From assembly GCA_030038715.1 (NCBI GenBank), contig JASHSO010000341.1:1-7527 (forward strand): a stretch of 7,527 nucleotides of DNA, given 5' to 3'. The notes beneath the pieces were generated by a model. That model was not told the origin of the DNA and did not search any database. It worked only from the letters and a program-made list of their open reading frames with translations. Positions 1 through 6,461 of the stretch are shown piece by piece. The stretch is from Streptosporangiaceae bacterium (lineage in GTDB: Bacteria; Actinomycetota; Actinomycetes; Streptosporangiales; Streptosporangiaceae). The position numbers were made by a program, and so were the translations under genes. How positions within the stretch are numbered: position 1 is the stretch's first letter; the number at the start of each line of letters is the position of its first letter.

Positions 1-766
1 AGCCCCTGTCGATGTCCCGCCACAGGATCGGCTGCCGGAAGAAGTCGACCCACGACAGCCAGTACCTAGTGGGCAGGTAGGGGCTGACGGCAGCGGCCGA
101 GTTCAACGCGACGAGCACGCCGCTGGTGATCAGGGCGGCGAGCGCGCCGAGCGCGGCCGCGAGCGAGGAGTCGGTAATGGTCGACAGGAACAGCGCAATG
201 GCCCCGACGCCCAGCATCGACACGGCCACGAATGCCACGGTTCCGGCCGTGCGCAGCAGGATGTCCACCGGCGTGAGCGCCGTCCCGGACAGTGACGTCG
301 CGACGACATTGGACGTCGTGATTCCTGCGGAGGTAATAGCCGCGGGCTTCGATCCGAACAGCAGCCTGCCGGTGATGTAGGAGGAGACGGCGACCGCTAG
401 GACCGCGATCAAGACATACGCCACCAGCGCGACTAGCTTGGCGACCAGCAGCCTGGTCCGGCCGACGGGCCTGACCAGCAGGTAGCGAAGCATCCCGGAG
501 CTTGCCTCGCCAGCGATTCCGTCGCCGGCCATGACCGCCACTGCGATCGGCAAGAATATCGGCAGGACGATCGCCAGCGCGGCGGCTGGGAACAGCGACC
601 CGTCGCTCAGCACGGCCGACAGCAGGGTCGGTCCCTGGCCGGGCGGCGGGGCGAGGTGCGAGACCGCGACGAAGATCGCGACCACGATCGGCAGCCCGCA
701 CAGCAGCCCGATGCTGATCCACGTTCGTGGCCGCCGCACCAGCTTCACTAGCTCCACCGTGATCAT
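1..766 (-). CDS. ABC-2 type transporter permease, 3' end missing
   Basis: Membrane subunit of an ABC transporter, paired with the ATPase encoded just before it. The frame read from the ATG at 766 is open for 255 codons to the window edge, so the C-terminus is missing. Hydrophobic segments lie at about residues 17-36, 58-80, 108-130, 172-194 and 199-220; a sixth is expected beyond the edge. A cytoplasmic loop after the second segment carries GEASSGMLRYLLVRPVGRTR (residues 86-105), typical of ABC-2 permeases (EASSGTLR-like followed by RLL.AK). The start is fixed by an ATGA overlap with the ATPase stop codon, so translation is probably coupled. A strongly charged N-terminus (VKLVRRPRTW) precedes the first helix, as usual for the family. 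The substrate cannot be read from the sequence. Another open frame on the same strand (66-776) encodes an Arg/Ala/Gly-rich protein with no helices and is a shadow. Confidence 0.88.
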   Translation of the reverse strand, partial: MITVELVKLVRRPRTWISIGLLCGLPIVVAIFVAVSHLAPPPGQGPTLLSAVLSDGSLFPAAALAIVLPIFLPIAVAVMAGDGIAGEASSGMLRYLLVRPVGRTRLLVAKLVALVAYVLIAVLAVAVSSYITGRLLFGSKPAAITSAGITTSNVVATSLSGTALTPVDILLRTAGTVAFVAVSMLGVGAIALFLSTITDSSLAAALGALAALITSGVLVALNSAAAVSPYLPTRYWLSWVDFFRQPILWRDIDRG

Positions 767-1677
767 CCGCGGTCACCGGCTACCCGGTCCGAGCCGGCAC
801 CTGTCACCGACAGCACGAGCTCCTCCAGCGACCGGCGCTCGGCTCGCACCTCGCTGACCCGCAGTCCCGCAGCCACTAGCTTCGCGTTCACCGCGGCCGG
901 GTCCGGGTCGGCGATGACCAGCCTGTCCTGCTCCCGGAGCGCGACCTGGCCGTCGAGCAGCGCAGCAGCCCGGTCGGCATCTGGGCTGCGCACGATGACC
1001 CGGCCGGTCGGTCCGCGCAGCGCTGCCATGTCTTCTTGCAGCACCAGCCTGCCGCGGTTGACGACGCCGATCCTGGTACACAGCTGCGCCACCTCGGCCA
1101 GCTGATGGCTGGACAGAAAGACCGTGGTTCCCGCGGCGTTGAGCTCGGCGAGCAGGTCGCGGATCTCGCGGATACCCTGCGGATCCAGGCCGTTGGTCGG
1201 CTCGTCCAGCACCAGCAGCCGAGGCGAGCGCAGCAGCGCGGCCGCCAGGCCCAGTCGCTGGCGCATGCCAAGGGAGTACTTGCTGACCGCCCGGTTGTCG
1301 ATGCCGCCCAGGCCCACCCGCTCCAGCGCGTCTGCGATCCTGGCTCGCCGACTGCGGCGGCCTGCCCGCTCCCCGGCGGCGTCGATCAGCGCCAGGTTCG
1401 CCCGCGCGGACAAGTGCCCGTAGGCCGACGGCCCCTCGACTAGCGAGCCAATCTCAGGTAGCACATGAGCGATCCGGCCAGGCACTGGCTGGCCGAGCAC
1501 TTCGATCTTGCCGCTGGTCGCATACACCAGGCCGAGCAGCATGCGCACGACCGTCGTCTTCCCCGAGCCGTTCGGCCCAAGGAAGCCGTACCTGTCACCC
1601 TCCCGCACGTCCAGGTCCACATGGTCGACGGCGAGGACGTGGCCAAAGCGTTTCGTGAGGCCGCTGGTGACGATCAT
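763..1677 (-). CDS. ABC transporter ATP-binding protein (BcrA/CcmA-like)
   Basis: Cytoplasmic ATPase that powers the permease encoded next to it. All nucleotide-binding motifs are present: Walker A GPNGSGKTT (residues 34-42), signature YSLGMRQRL (134-142), Walker B LLVLDEP (154-160), D-loop GLDP (163-166) and the switch histidine H191 in SSHQL. The Q-loop region reads IGSLVEGPSAYGHLS (76-90), with Glu where many families have Gln; this is normal in the BcrA drug-resistance/NatA-like branch. At 304 residues it has the usual C-terminal extension (about 220-304). The ATG at 1677 overlaps the stop of the preceding gene as ATGA, and its own stop overlaps the permease ATG in the same way, so the three genes form a tight operon. 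The direction is likely export, but the substrate (drug, lipid, peptide or lipoprotein) is unknown. Confidence 0.93.
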   Translation of the reverse strand: MIVTSGLTKRFGHVLAVDHVDLDVREGDRYGFLGPNGSGKTTVVRMLLGLVYATSGKIEVLGQPVPGRIAHVLPEIGSLVEGPSAYGHLSARANLALIDAAGERAGRRSRRARIADALERVGLGGIDNRAVSKYSLGMRQRLGLAAALLRSPRLLVLDEPTNGLDPQGIREIRDLLAELNAAGTTVFLSSHQLAEVAQLCTRIGVVNRGRLVLQEDMAALRGPTGRVIVRSPDADRAAALLDGQVALREQDRLVIADPDPAAVNAKLVAAGLRVSEVRAERRSLEELVLSVTGAGSDRVAGDRG

Positions 1678-2780
1678 GGCGAACCGAGAAGCTGGCTTGC
1701 GGCGCGTTCCAGCAGGCCTGGTGTCACCGCTCCGGCTAGCAGGTCGACCGCTCCGGATGGCTGCTGCACCAGGAGCACGGTGAGCAGCGCGGTGCGGACA
1801 AGTACTGCGGTGCCGCCGGAAATCCGAATCGTCGCGCCGGCCGAACCTGCCGCGGCGAGCGCCGACGCCCCGACCCGCTGCGGCAGCGGCAGCACGGCGA
1901 ACCTGGCGAACCCAGACCCGTAGGCGGCGACGTCCGCCAGCCCGCCCGGATTGGCGACCCGGCTGAAGCCGGCCAGCTTGCCCGGCAGCGGCGGCCCGAA
2001 CCCGTTCAGCACTCCAGCCACGTTCGGCAGTGCTGTAGTGCTGTAGCCCACTTCGGGCGCTGGGTTCGGTGTCACCGTGGACAGCGGCGGCCTGGCCAGG
2101 CTGAGGTCGAGGAAGCGGGTGGTCAGAACCGGCGGTCCCGTGCCCTTGCCGAACACTTCTACCTGCACCGGCAGTCCGGTGACCGGGTCGGCCCAGATGT
2201 CCACGGAGCCGATCGTGCTCGCCGCGCTGGCCGGCACCAGCCGCAGGCCGGCCGCGTCGATGCCAGCCACCCGCTGCGTCGGCAGCCGGCTCACCCGGTC
2301 GGCCGGACCTGCGAAGCCGAGCAGCCGCAAAGCCAGCGCGGGTGGCAGCAGGTCGGCCGCGCGCGGCAGCCGGACCGGCTGGGCGCCAATTACCTCGGTC
2401 AGCAGGTTGCTCGAGTAGCTCCAGATAAAGGTGCCCTGGCTGGTCTGGTAGGTGTCCTCCTCCCCGGCCGAGGTGAGCACGTCAGAACGCCACAGCCCGG
2501 GCGAGCGGTACCAGGCGTACTGGTCGGTGCTGCCGTCGAGCAGCCCGACGACGTTGCCGAGGTCGGGCAGCCTTGGCAGGTTGAGGTCGATGTTGCTCTC
2601 GGCGTAACCCTGGTAGGCGATGCGCGCGGAGGCAAGGATGCGAGTACGCAACTGCGCGGCCGTCATCGCGGAAGCAGGCACTGGCCACGCAGCGACCGCT
2701 GCAGGCAGGGCGCACAGCAATGCCGCTCCGGCAGCCACCACAGCCCACCGGCCGTACGCCCGGGTGGTGACGACTCTCAC
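1674..2780 (-). CDS. Secreted LolA/RseB-like protein, first gene of the ABC operon
   Basis: Probable exported protein of 368 residues. The N-terminus has a basic stretch and a hydrophobic core (about 11-31), with a likely signal peptidase site after VPASA (A38). The mature part resembles the lipid-binding half-barrel fold shared by LolA, LppX and RseB: the Trp/Tyr-rich stretch around YAWYRSPGLWRSDVL (88-102) and TFIWSYSSN (117-125), then VAGIDAAGLRLVP (171-183) and VDIWADPVTGLPVQVEVF (193-210), which matches the 'W.D..TGLP....' strand of RseB/LolA-like proteins. The C-terminal 100 residues were not recognised. No lipobox cysteine is seen. The GTG at 2780 puts the signal peptide in place; the Shine-Dalgarno is weak (AAGG), and GTG codons 14-15 are weaker alternatives because they shorten the basic region. 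Its stop overlaps the ATPase start. Inference: it senses or hands over a hydrophobic ligand for the transporter. The fold call is from motif resemblance only. Confidence 0.72.
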   Translation of the reverse strand: MRVVTTRAYGRWAVVAAGAALLCALPAAVAAWPVPASAMTAAQLRTRILASARIAYQGYAESNIDLNLPRLPDLGNVVGLLDGSTDQYAWYRSPGLWRSDVLTSAGEEDTYQTSQGTFIWSYSSNLLTEVIGAQPVRLPRAADLLPPALALRLLGFAGPADRVSRLPTQRVAGIDAAGLRLVPASAASTIGSVDIWADPVTGLPVQVEVFGKGTGPPVLTTRFLDLSLARPPLSTVTPNPAPEVGYSTTALPNVAGVLNGFGPPLPGKLAGFSRVANPGGLADVAAYGSGFARFAVLPLPQRVGASALAAAGSAGATIRISGGTAVLVRTALLTVLLVQQPSGAVDLLAGAVTPGLLERAASQLLGSP

Positions 2781-2812
2781 AGGTGACTGTGCCTTGCCCC
2801 TGCCACGATTCC

Positions 2813-2841
2813 ACAGTACGTCGGCGGGTGGCGCGGGTCAG
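2813..2841 (-). promoter_or_regulatory. Candidate sigma-70-type promoter of the LolA-like/ABC operon
   Basis: On the minus strand, CTGACC (2841-2836) is followed after a 17-bp spacer by TACTGT (2818-2813), fitting the TTGACA/TANNNT pattern of actinobacterial housekeeping promoters (4 of 6 at -35). Transcription would start near 2806, about 26 bases before the GTG at 2780. It lies in the 118-bp gap after hmgA, so the ABC unit need not depend on hmgA transcription. Confidence 0.35.
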
Positions 2842-2898
2842 GCCGACGCCGCTAGGCCCGCCTCCAGCACACTCGCGAGCCTCCGCCTCCCGGGCCAC

Positions 2899-4086
2899 TC
2901 ACGCCCGCGCCGCTTTAGCCCAGCTCCAGGCATACTCGGGGTCCTCGGCCTGCCGGGCCGCCTGCGCCAGCAGCAACGGCCGGAACGTGTCGATCATCAC
3001 CGCCGTCTCGTCGGTCGTGGTCTTGCCCTCAGCCAGGCCCTGAATCACAGCCTCCACGGCGCCGGGCTGCGGTCCGTGCGTGAAGCCGGAGGGGTGCAGC
3101 GTAATCGAGCCGAGATCGACCCCCGAGCCCTTGCGTGCCGAATAGTCCCCGGCGACGTAGTACATCATCTCGTCGGAGTCGACGTTGTGGTGGTTGTAGG
3201 GGATCGGCACAGCCTCCGGATCGAAGTCGAACGGCCGCGGGCAGAACGAACAGATCACGAAGTTGGGGCCCTCGAAGGTCTGGTGCACCGGCGGCGGGGC
3301 GTGGGTCCGCTTCACGATCGGCTCGAAGTCGGCAATGTTGAAGGCGTAGGGATACAAGAAGCCGTCCCAGCCGACAACGTCGAACGGGTGATACGCATAG
3401 GTCAGCCTCGTCAGGCCGACCGCGGTGCGGACGATGACCGGCACTTCCTCGCCGTCGCCGAGCAGCGGCCCGGCCGGGCCGCGCAGATCGCGCTCGCAGT
3501 AAGGGGCGTGCTCGAGGAACTGCCCGGCGCTGCTCAGATACCGGCGCGGGGTGCGGATGTGGCCGCGAGCCTCGATCACGAGGGCCTGCACTCCGCCATC
3601 ACCCGGCCGCCAGCGATGGATCGTGCCGCGCGGCACGATGACGTAGTCGCCGGACGCCGCGGCAATGGTGCCATAGACCGACTCGAAGGTAGCCGCACCG
3701 GACCGGATGTAGACGGCCTCGTCACCAGAAGAGTTCCGGTACAGCTCGGAGTCCTCGGCCGCGGCCGCGAAGGAAATCCGCACGTCGTCGTTGCCCATCA
3801 GCAGCTGGCGTGCCAGCACGAGGTCTCCGCCGGGCGGCAGCTCCTGGGTGCGGAAGTGCCGCGGCAGGAGCGGATGGTTCGGCGCCAGGCCGGCGGCCGC
3901 CACGGCATCGGGCAGGCCCTCGCTTTTCACGATCGCCGTAGGCGGATGCGCGTGATACAGCAGCGACGAGTCGGAAACGAAGCCCTCCTCGCCCATCAGC
4001 TCCTCGGCGTAGAGGCCACCAGTGGGGTTGCGGAACCGAACGTGGCGCTTTCGCGGAATCTCTCCGGCTACCCGGTAGTACGGCAT
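2899..4086 (-). CDS. hmgA: Homogentisate 1,2-dioxygenase
   Basis: Non-haem iron enzyme that opens the ring of homogentisate to 4-maleylacetoacetate in tyrosine/phenylalanine breakdown; cytoplasmic. At 395 residues it matches the shorter bacterial form, recognisable from the start (MPYYR..GEIPRKRH.RFR, then GGLYAEELMGEEGF at 23-36). The iron ligands aligned to human H335, E341 and H371 are visible as H300 and E306 in YNHHNVDSDE, and H337 in LHPSGFTHGP, where H331 matches the second-shell histidine of the human LH...HGP motif. The first cupin half has the VPRGTIHRW segment (151-159). ATG at 4086 is preceded by AAGGGAGA about 6 bases upstream, a good ribosome-binding site. No other gene of the pathway (hppD, fahA, maiA) is in the window; hmgA starts a divergent region shared with the DUF2637-like gene. 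A related cupin dioxygenase acting on another substrate is possible but less likely. Confidence 0.9.
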   Translation of the reverse strand: MPYYRVAGEIPRKRHVRFRNPTGGLYAEELMGEEGFVSDSSLLYHAHPPTAIVKSEGLPDAVAAAGLAPNHPLLPRHFRTQELPPGGDLVLARQLLMGNDDVRISFAAAAEDSELYRNSSGDEAVYIRSGAATFESVYGTIAAASGDYVIVPRGTIHRWRPGDGGVQALVIEARGHIRTPRRYLSSAGQFLEHAPYCERDLRGPAGPLLGDGEEVPVIVRTAVGLTRLTYAYHPFDVVGWDGFLYPYAFNIADFEPIVKRTHAPPPVHQTFEGPNFVICSFCPRPFDFDPEAVPIPYNHHNVDSDEMMYYVAGDYSARKGSGVDLGSITLHPSGFTHGPQPGAVEAVIQGLAEGKTTTDETAVMIDTFRPLLLAQAARQAEDPEYAWSWAKAARA

Positions 4087-4187
4087 ATCGTCTCCCTTGA
4101 CGCCGTGACCGCGGGTTTGGCGCAGGGTCGGATGCTGGCTGCCGACGACCTGTGCTGTCGAGTAGTCCGCCGGCCAAACTCTGCGGC

Positions 4188-4213
4188 CTGCCGACGGCCG
4201 CCGTCTGCGGCAG
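4188..4213. promoter_or_regulatory. Palindrome in the hmgA/DUF2637 divergent region (operator candidate)
   Basis: GACGGC (4193-4198) and GCCGTC (4200-4205) form a perfect 6-bp inverted repeat around one base. Flanking CTGCC (4188-4192) and GGCAG (4209-4213) extend it with a three-base bulge. It lies between two divergent genes where neither needs a terminator, and no T-run follows, so a protein-binding site is the better guess. The GC-rich background makes chance possible. Confidence 0.3.
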
Positions 4214-4228
4214 CCGCCCCTTCCCGAC

Positions 4229-4236
4229 TATAGGCT
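4229..4236 (+). promoter_or_regulatory. Weak candidate -10 element for the DUF2637-like gene
   Basis: TATAGGCT contains TAGGCT (4231-4236), which fits TANNNT, and is the most AT-rich spot in the gap. It would give a start near 4243, about 37 bases before the ATG, leaving the AGGAAGGA site (4260-4267) in the leader. No convincing -35 is seen. Confidence 0.2.
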
Positions 4237-4279
4237 GGGCAGTGCCGGTCGGCATCGCCAGGAAGGACTACCAGTTCCG

Positions 4280-5248
4280 ATGACGAGTCGATTGCCGCCC
4301 GACCCGGACCAGCAGCAAGTATCGCAGGGTGGCCTTCGCGCTGTAGGCGTCGCGGCGGTTGGCTTGGGGCTGACGGCGCTGGCCGCTGCCGCCTTCGTGC
4401 TCTCCTACCCTGGCATTCACGCCTTCGCGCTGCAGGCGGGCATCAGCTCCCGCCTTGCCCCCGGTTACCCACTGCTGGCAGACGCCATGCTGGTCGTCGT
4501 CATCGCCGCAGTCCTGTCGCTGCGCGGTGCGGGGCTGCCGAGCAGGCTGCTTGCCTGGCTGATGCTGCTTGTCCTGCTGATCGCAGCGGCTACCGCGGAC
4601 GCGCTGCATGCTGACGGGCACCGCATCGCGGGGCGCCCGTATCTTGTGACCGCTGCCGTGCTGCCGTGGGCACTTGTGCTGATCGCGCTGGCCCTACTGC
4701 TCGCCATCCTGCGCCACATCAGGCTGCGCCCGCGGGCTGCGGGCCACCGAGCCGACGCCGGCGAGGCCAGGCACCGCCCGGCGCCGCCCCCGCTGCCGAA
4801 GCGTCGTCCGCAGCCGCAGGCTGTGCAGCGCGACGACGCCGAGTCGATCATTCCCGGCCTCGCCAGCCTGCCGGCCAGGGATGCGGAGGCGCACGAGCCG
4901 CTGCGTCAGGCCACGCCGGCGCAGCACCCGCCGTGGCCAGACCTGGCCTGGCAGCCTGGGATCAGCTCTGGCGTGGCCAGTCCGAGCGCTGTGCAGGCCG
5001 CGGCCAGCCAGCAGGCCGCCGCCGACGACCAAGCCATGGACGAGTCCGCCATCGCGCCTGAGCCGCCAGGGCCGACTCCCGGAACGGCAGGGAACCTGCC
5101 CGAGGTAGTCAGCGCCGCGCCGACCCCCGACGAGACCGGCGACGACATGCCGGTCTTCGACCGGGTTCGCGGCTCGGCTGTGCCGCCGACCGACCAAGAA
5201 GACGAACCAGGCGGCGTGCCCGCCGAATCGGAAGAACCGGGCTACTAA
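4280..5248 (+). CDS. DUF2637-like four-helix membrane protein with a long disordered tail
   Basis: Integral membrane protein of unknown function, 322 residues. Four hydrophobic segments lie at about 20-44, 64-83, 89-109 and 121-145. The stretch from AAFVLSYPGIHAFALQAG (37-54) through YPLLADAMLVV (63-73) and LSLRGAGLPSRLLAWL (79-94) to ADALHADG (106-113) matches the actinobacterial DUF2637 family as remembered, which includes the SpdB plasmid-spread proteins of Streptomyces. After a basic patch (RHIRLRPRAAGHR) residues 150-322 are Pro/Ala/Glu/Asp-rich, with no predicted fold, and become acidic toward the end. ATG at 4280 follows AGGAAGGA with a 12-base gap. The gene runs toward ispF. No plasmid-transfer gene is nearby, so a role in transfer is not implied; the chromosomal function is unknown. 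Confidence 0.8.
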   Translation: MTSRLPPDPDQQQVSQGGLRAVGVAAVGLGLTALAAAAFVLSYPGIHAFALQAGISSRLAPGYPLLADAMLVVVIAAVLSLRGAGLPSRLLAWLMLLVLLIAAATADALHADGHRIAGRPYLVTAAVLPWALVLIALALLLAILRHIRLRPRAAGHRADAGEARHRPAPPPLPKRRPQPQAVQRDDAESIIPGLASLPARDAEAHEPLRQATPAQHPPWPDLAWQPGISSGVASPSAVQAAASQQAAADDQAMDESAIAPEPPGPTPGTAGNLPEVVSAAPTPDETGDDMPVFDRVRGSAVPPTDQEDEPGGVPAESEEPGY

Positions 5249-5283
5249 CCCCCAGACTGACCACTACAGCCAGATCGTCAGAA

Positions 5284-5303
5284 CCGGGCCGCTAAGAGCC
5301 CGG
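5284..5303. terminator. Possible two-way terminator hairpin between convergent genes
   Basis: CCGGGC (5284-5289) and GCCCGG (5298-5303) form a 6-bp GC stem with an 8-base loop. It sits 35 bases after the DUF2637-like stop and spans the ispF stop codon, the right place for a shared terminator of two convergent genes. There is no strong T-run on either strand, which is common in actinobacteria but lowers certainty. Confidence 0.3.
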
Positions 5304-5813
5304 CCGACCAACGACAGCCGTGGCGATAGCCGCGATGCCCTCGCCTCGGCCGGTTAGCCCGAGCCCATCGGTGGACGTTGCCGACAGGCTGACCGGAGCA
5401 CCCCCGAGCGCGGCTGACAGGGCGTGCTCGGCCTCTTCCCGCCGGGCGGCAATTCGTGGCCGAGCGCAGATGACTTGGACGGCCACGTTCCCAATAGAAA
5501 AGCCAGCGCCGGCGGTTAGCCTGGCACTTTCCGCAAGCAGCGCGGCGCCTGGTGCGCCAGCCCACTCCGGCCGGTCCGTCCCGAACTGCGCACCAAGGTC
5601 GCCCAGCCCGGCGGCCGACAGGAGCGCGCTACACGCGGCGTGGGCCGCCACGTCACCATCGGAATGCCCGGCCAGGCCCTGCTCCCCCGGCCAGAGCAGA
5701 CAGGCAAGGTAAAGCTGCCTGCCATCGCCAAACGGGTGGACGTCAACTCCGACGCCGACGCGCGGCAACACGGGGGCTCCGGGGGTCGCCCTCGGGGCTG
5801 GCACCGCGGGCAC
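5292..5813 (-). CDS. ispF: 2-C-methyl-D-erythritol 2,4-cyclodiphosphate synthase
   Basis: Cyclises CDP-methylerythritol 2-phosphate to MEcPP with release of CMP in the MEP isoprenoid pathway; a cytoplasmic trimer with a zinc site. Residues matching E. coli D8, H10 and H42 are D24 and H26 in VGVDVHPF and H58 in [12 protein letters not shown]50 and D72 ([12 protein letters not shown]) match H34 and D56. The C-terminal [16 protein letters not shown] (147-162) is the family's CDP-binding segment, with Leu in place of the usual Phe. The GTG at 5813 lies 6 bases after the carD stop, without a clear Shine-Dalgarno. GTG codon 15 (5771), preceded by GGAG five bases upstream, would give an N-terminus closer to E. 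coli IspF and may be the true start. Co-transcription with carD is likely. The partner ispD, which makes the preceding intermediate, is not between them. Confidence 0.93.
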   Translation of the reverse strand: MPAVPAPRATPGAPVLPRVGVGVDVHPFGDGRQLYLACLLWPGEQGLAGHSDGDVAAHAACSALLSAAGLGDLGAQFGTDRPEWAGAPGAALLAESARLTAGAGFSIGNVAVQVICARPRIAARREEAEHALSAALGGAPVSLSATSTDGLGLTGRGEGIAAIATAVVGRPGS

Positions 5814-5819
5814 TAGCGG

Positions 5820-6302
5820 TCAGGTGGCGAGAATCTCGTCGAGCAGCGCCTCGGCCTTGTCCTCGTTGGTCTTCTCGGCCAGCGCGAGCTCGCTTACCAG
5901 GATCTGCCTGGCCTTCGCCAGCATCCGCTTCTCCCCGGCCGACAGACCGCGCTCACGGTCCCTGCGCCAGAGGTCACGGACCACCTCGGCCACCTTGTTG
6001 ACGTCGCCGGATGCCAGCTTCTCGAGGTTTGCCTTGTACCGCCGCGACCAGTTGGTCGGCTCCTCGGTATAGGGAGCGCGCAGGACTTCGAACACGCGCT
6101 CCAGCCCTTCCTGCCCGACCACGTCCCGGACGCCGACAAGCTCGGCGTTGTCCGCGGGAACGCGCACCGTCAGGTCGCCCTTATCGACCTTCAGTACGAG
6201 GTAGGTCTTATCCTCGCCTTTGATCGAACGGGTCTCGATCTCCTCGATCCGAGCAGCCCCATGATGGGGGTAGACGACGGTGTCGCCGACCTTGAAAGAC
6301 AT
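5820..6302 (-). CDS. carD: CarD family RNA polymerase-binding transcription regulator
   Basis: Global regulator that binds the RNA polymerase beta subunit and stabilises the open promoter complex; essential in mycobacteria. The protein begins [17 protein letters not shown], nearly the same as mycobacterial CarD. The Tudor-like RNA polymerase-interaction domain covers about residues 1-55 ([13 protein letters not shown], then [13 protein letters not shown]). The helical DNA-binding domain includes the conserved [17 protein letters not shown] segment with the Trp that wedges into the upstream edge of the bubble, and [19 protein letters not shown]. The frame stays open to 6332, but the ATG at 6302 gives the standard start and 160 residues; the ten extra residues are not family-like. 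AAGGGG lies 10 bases upstream. Only 6 bases separate its stop from ispF. Confidence 0.96.
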   Translation of the reverse strand: MSFKVGDTVVYPHHGAARIEEIETRSIKGEDKTYLVLKVDKGDLTVRVPADNAELVGVRDVVGQEGLERVFEVLRAPYTEEPTNWSRRYKANLEKLASGDVNKVAEVVRDLWRRDRERGLSAGEKRMLAKARQILVSELALAEKTNEDKAEALLDEILAT

Positions 6303-6330
6303 GTGGCATATACCCCTTCCGCTGAACCTC

Positions 6331-6339
6331 ATCCTACCA
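6331..6339 (-). promoter_or_regulatory. Extended -10 promoter of carD(-ispF)
   Basis: On the minus strand TGGTAGGAT (6339-6331) is an extended -10 element: TG, one base, then TAGGAT, a common actinobacterial housekeeping -10 sequence. Transcription would start near 6324, about 22 bases before the carD ATG. The -35 region around 6354-6359 is weak, which an extended -10 can offset. Confidence 0.45.
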
Positions 6340-6381
6340 CGAGCAACCGAGTCGATCAGCTGTCGTCGTCGGCAAAGATGC

Positions 6382-6447
6382 AGGTCAATGGCTCAGTTGG
6401 CGGAGCGGTATTCCCTACGTACCGGCGCGCCGCGGTCGCAGTCCGCC
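6382..6447 (+). pseudogene. Degenerate tRNA-like sequence (5' half well kept)
   Basis: TGGCTCAGTTGG (6389-6400) fits the tRNA A-box consensus TRGCNNAGYNGG at every position, and GCTC (6391-6394) pairs perfectly with GAGC (6403-6406) across an 8-base D-loop. A following stem, GGTAT/GTACC (6407-6411/6419-6423, last pair T-G), encloses a 7-base loop TCCCTAC in the anticodon-arm position, but T33 is replaced by C and the single base normally at position 26 is missing. GGTCGCAGTCC (6434-6444) lies where a T-arm should be and forms a 4-bp stem, but departs from GGTTCGANTCC at three bases. The acceptor arms do not pair. It is therefore not a working tRNA; a decayed gene or a displaced 5' half is the best reading, chance the alternative. 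Confidence 0.32.
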
Positions 6448-6461
6448 GGCTGCCCCGGCCC

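Noticed and set aside
66..776. A 236-residue open frame on the minus strand over the permease
   Set aside because: It has Arg/Ala/Gly-rich shadow composition with no helices. The overlapping frame from 766 gives a clean membrane protein with an ATGA junction.
2620..4233. A 537-codon open frame on the plus strand
   Set aside because: It lies opposite hmgA, whose metal ligands and family motifs are clear, and its translation has the Arg/Gly/Val-rich look of an antisense shadow.
6303..6332. Ten-residue N-terminal extension of carD
   Set aside because: The ATG at 6302 matches the conserved CarD start and has a ribosome-binding sequence; the extension is not family-like and would overlap the likely transcription start.
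6382..6454. An intact tRNA gene
   Set aside because: The acceptor arms do not pair, the anticodon arm lacks T33 and the T-arm lacks the TTC consensus, so only a remnant is claimed.
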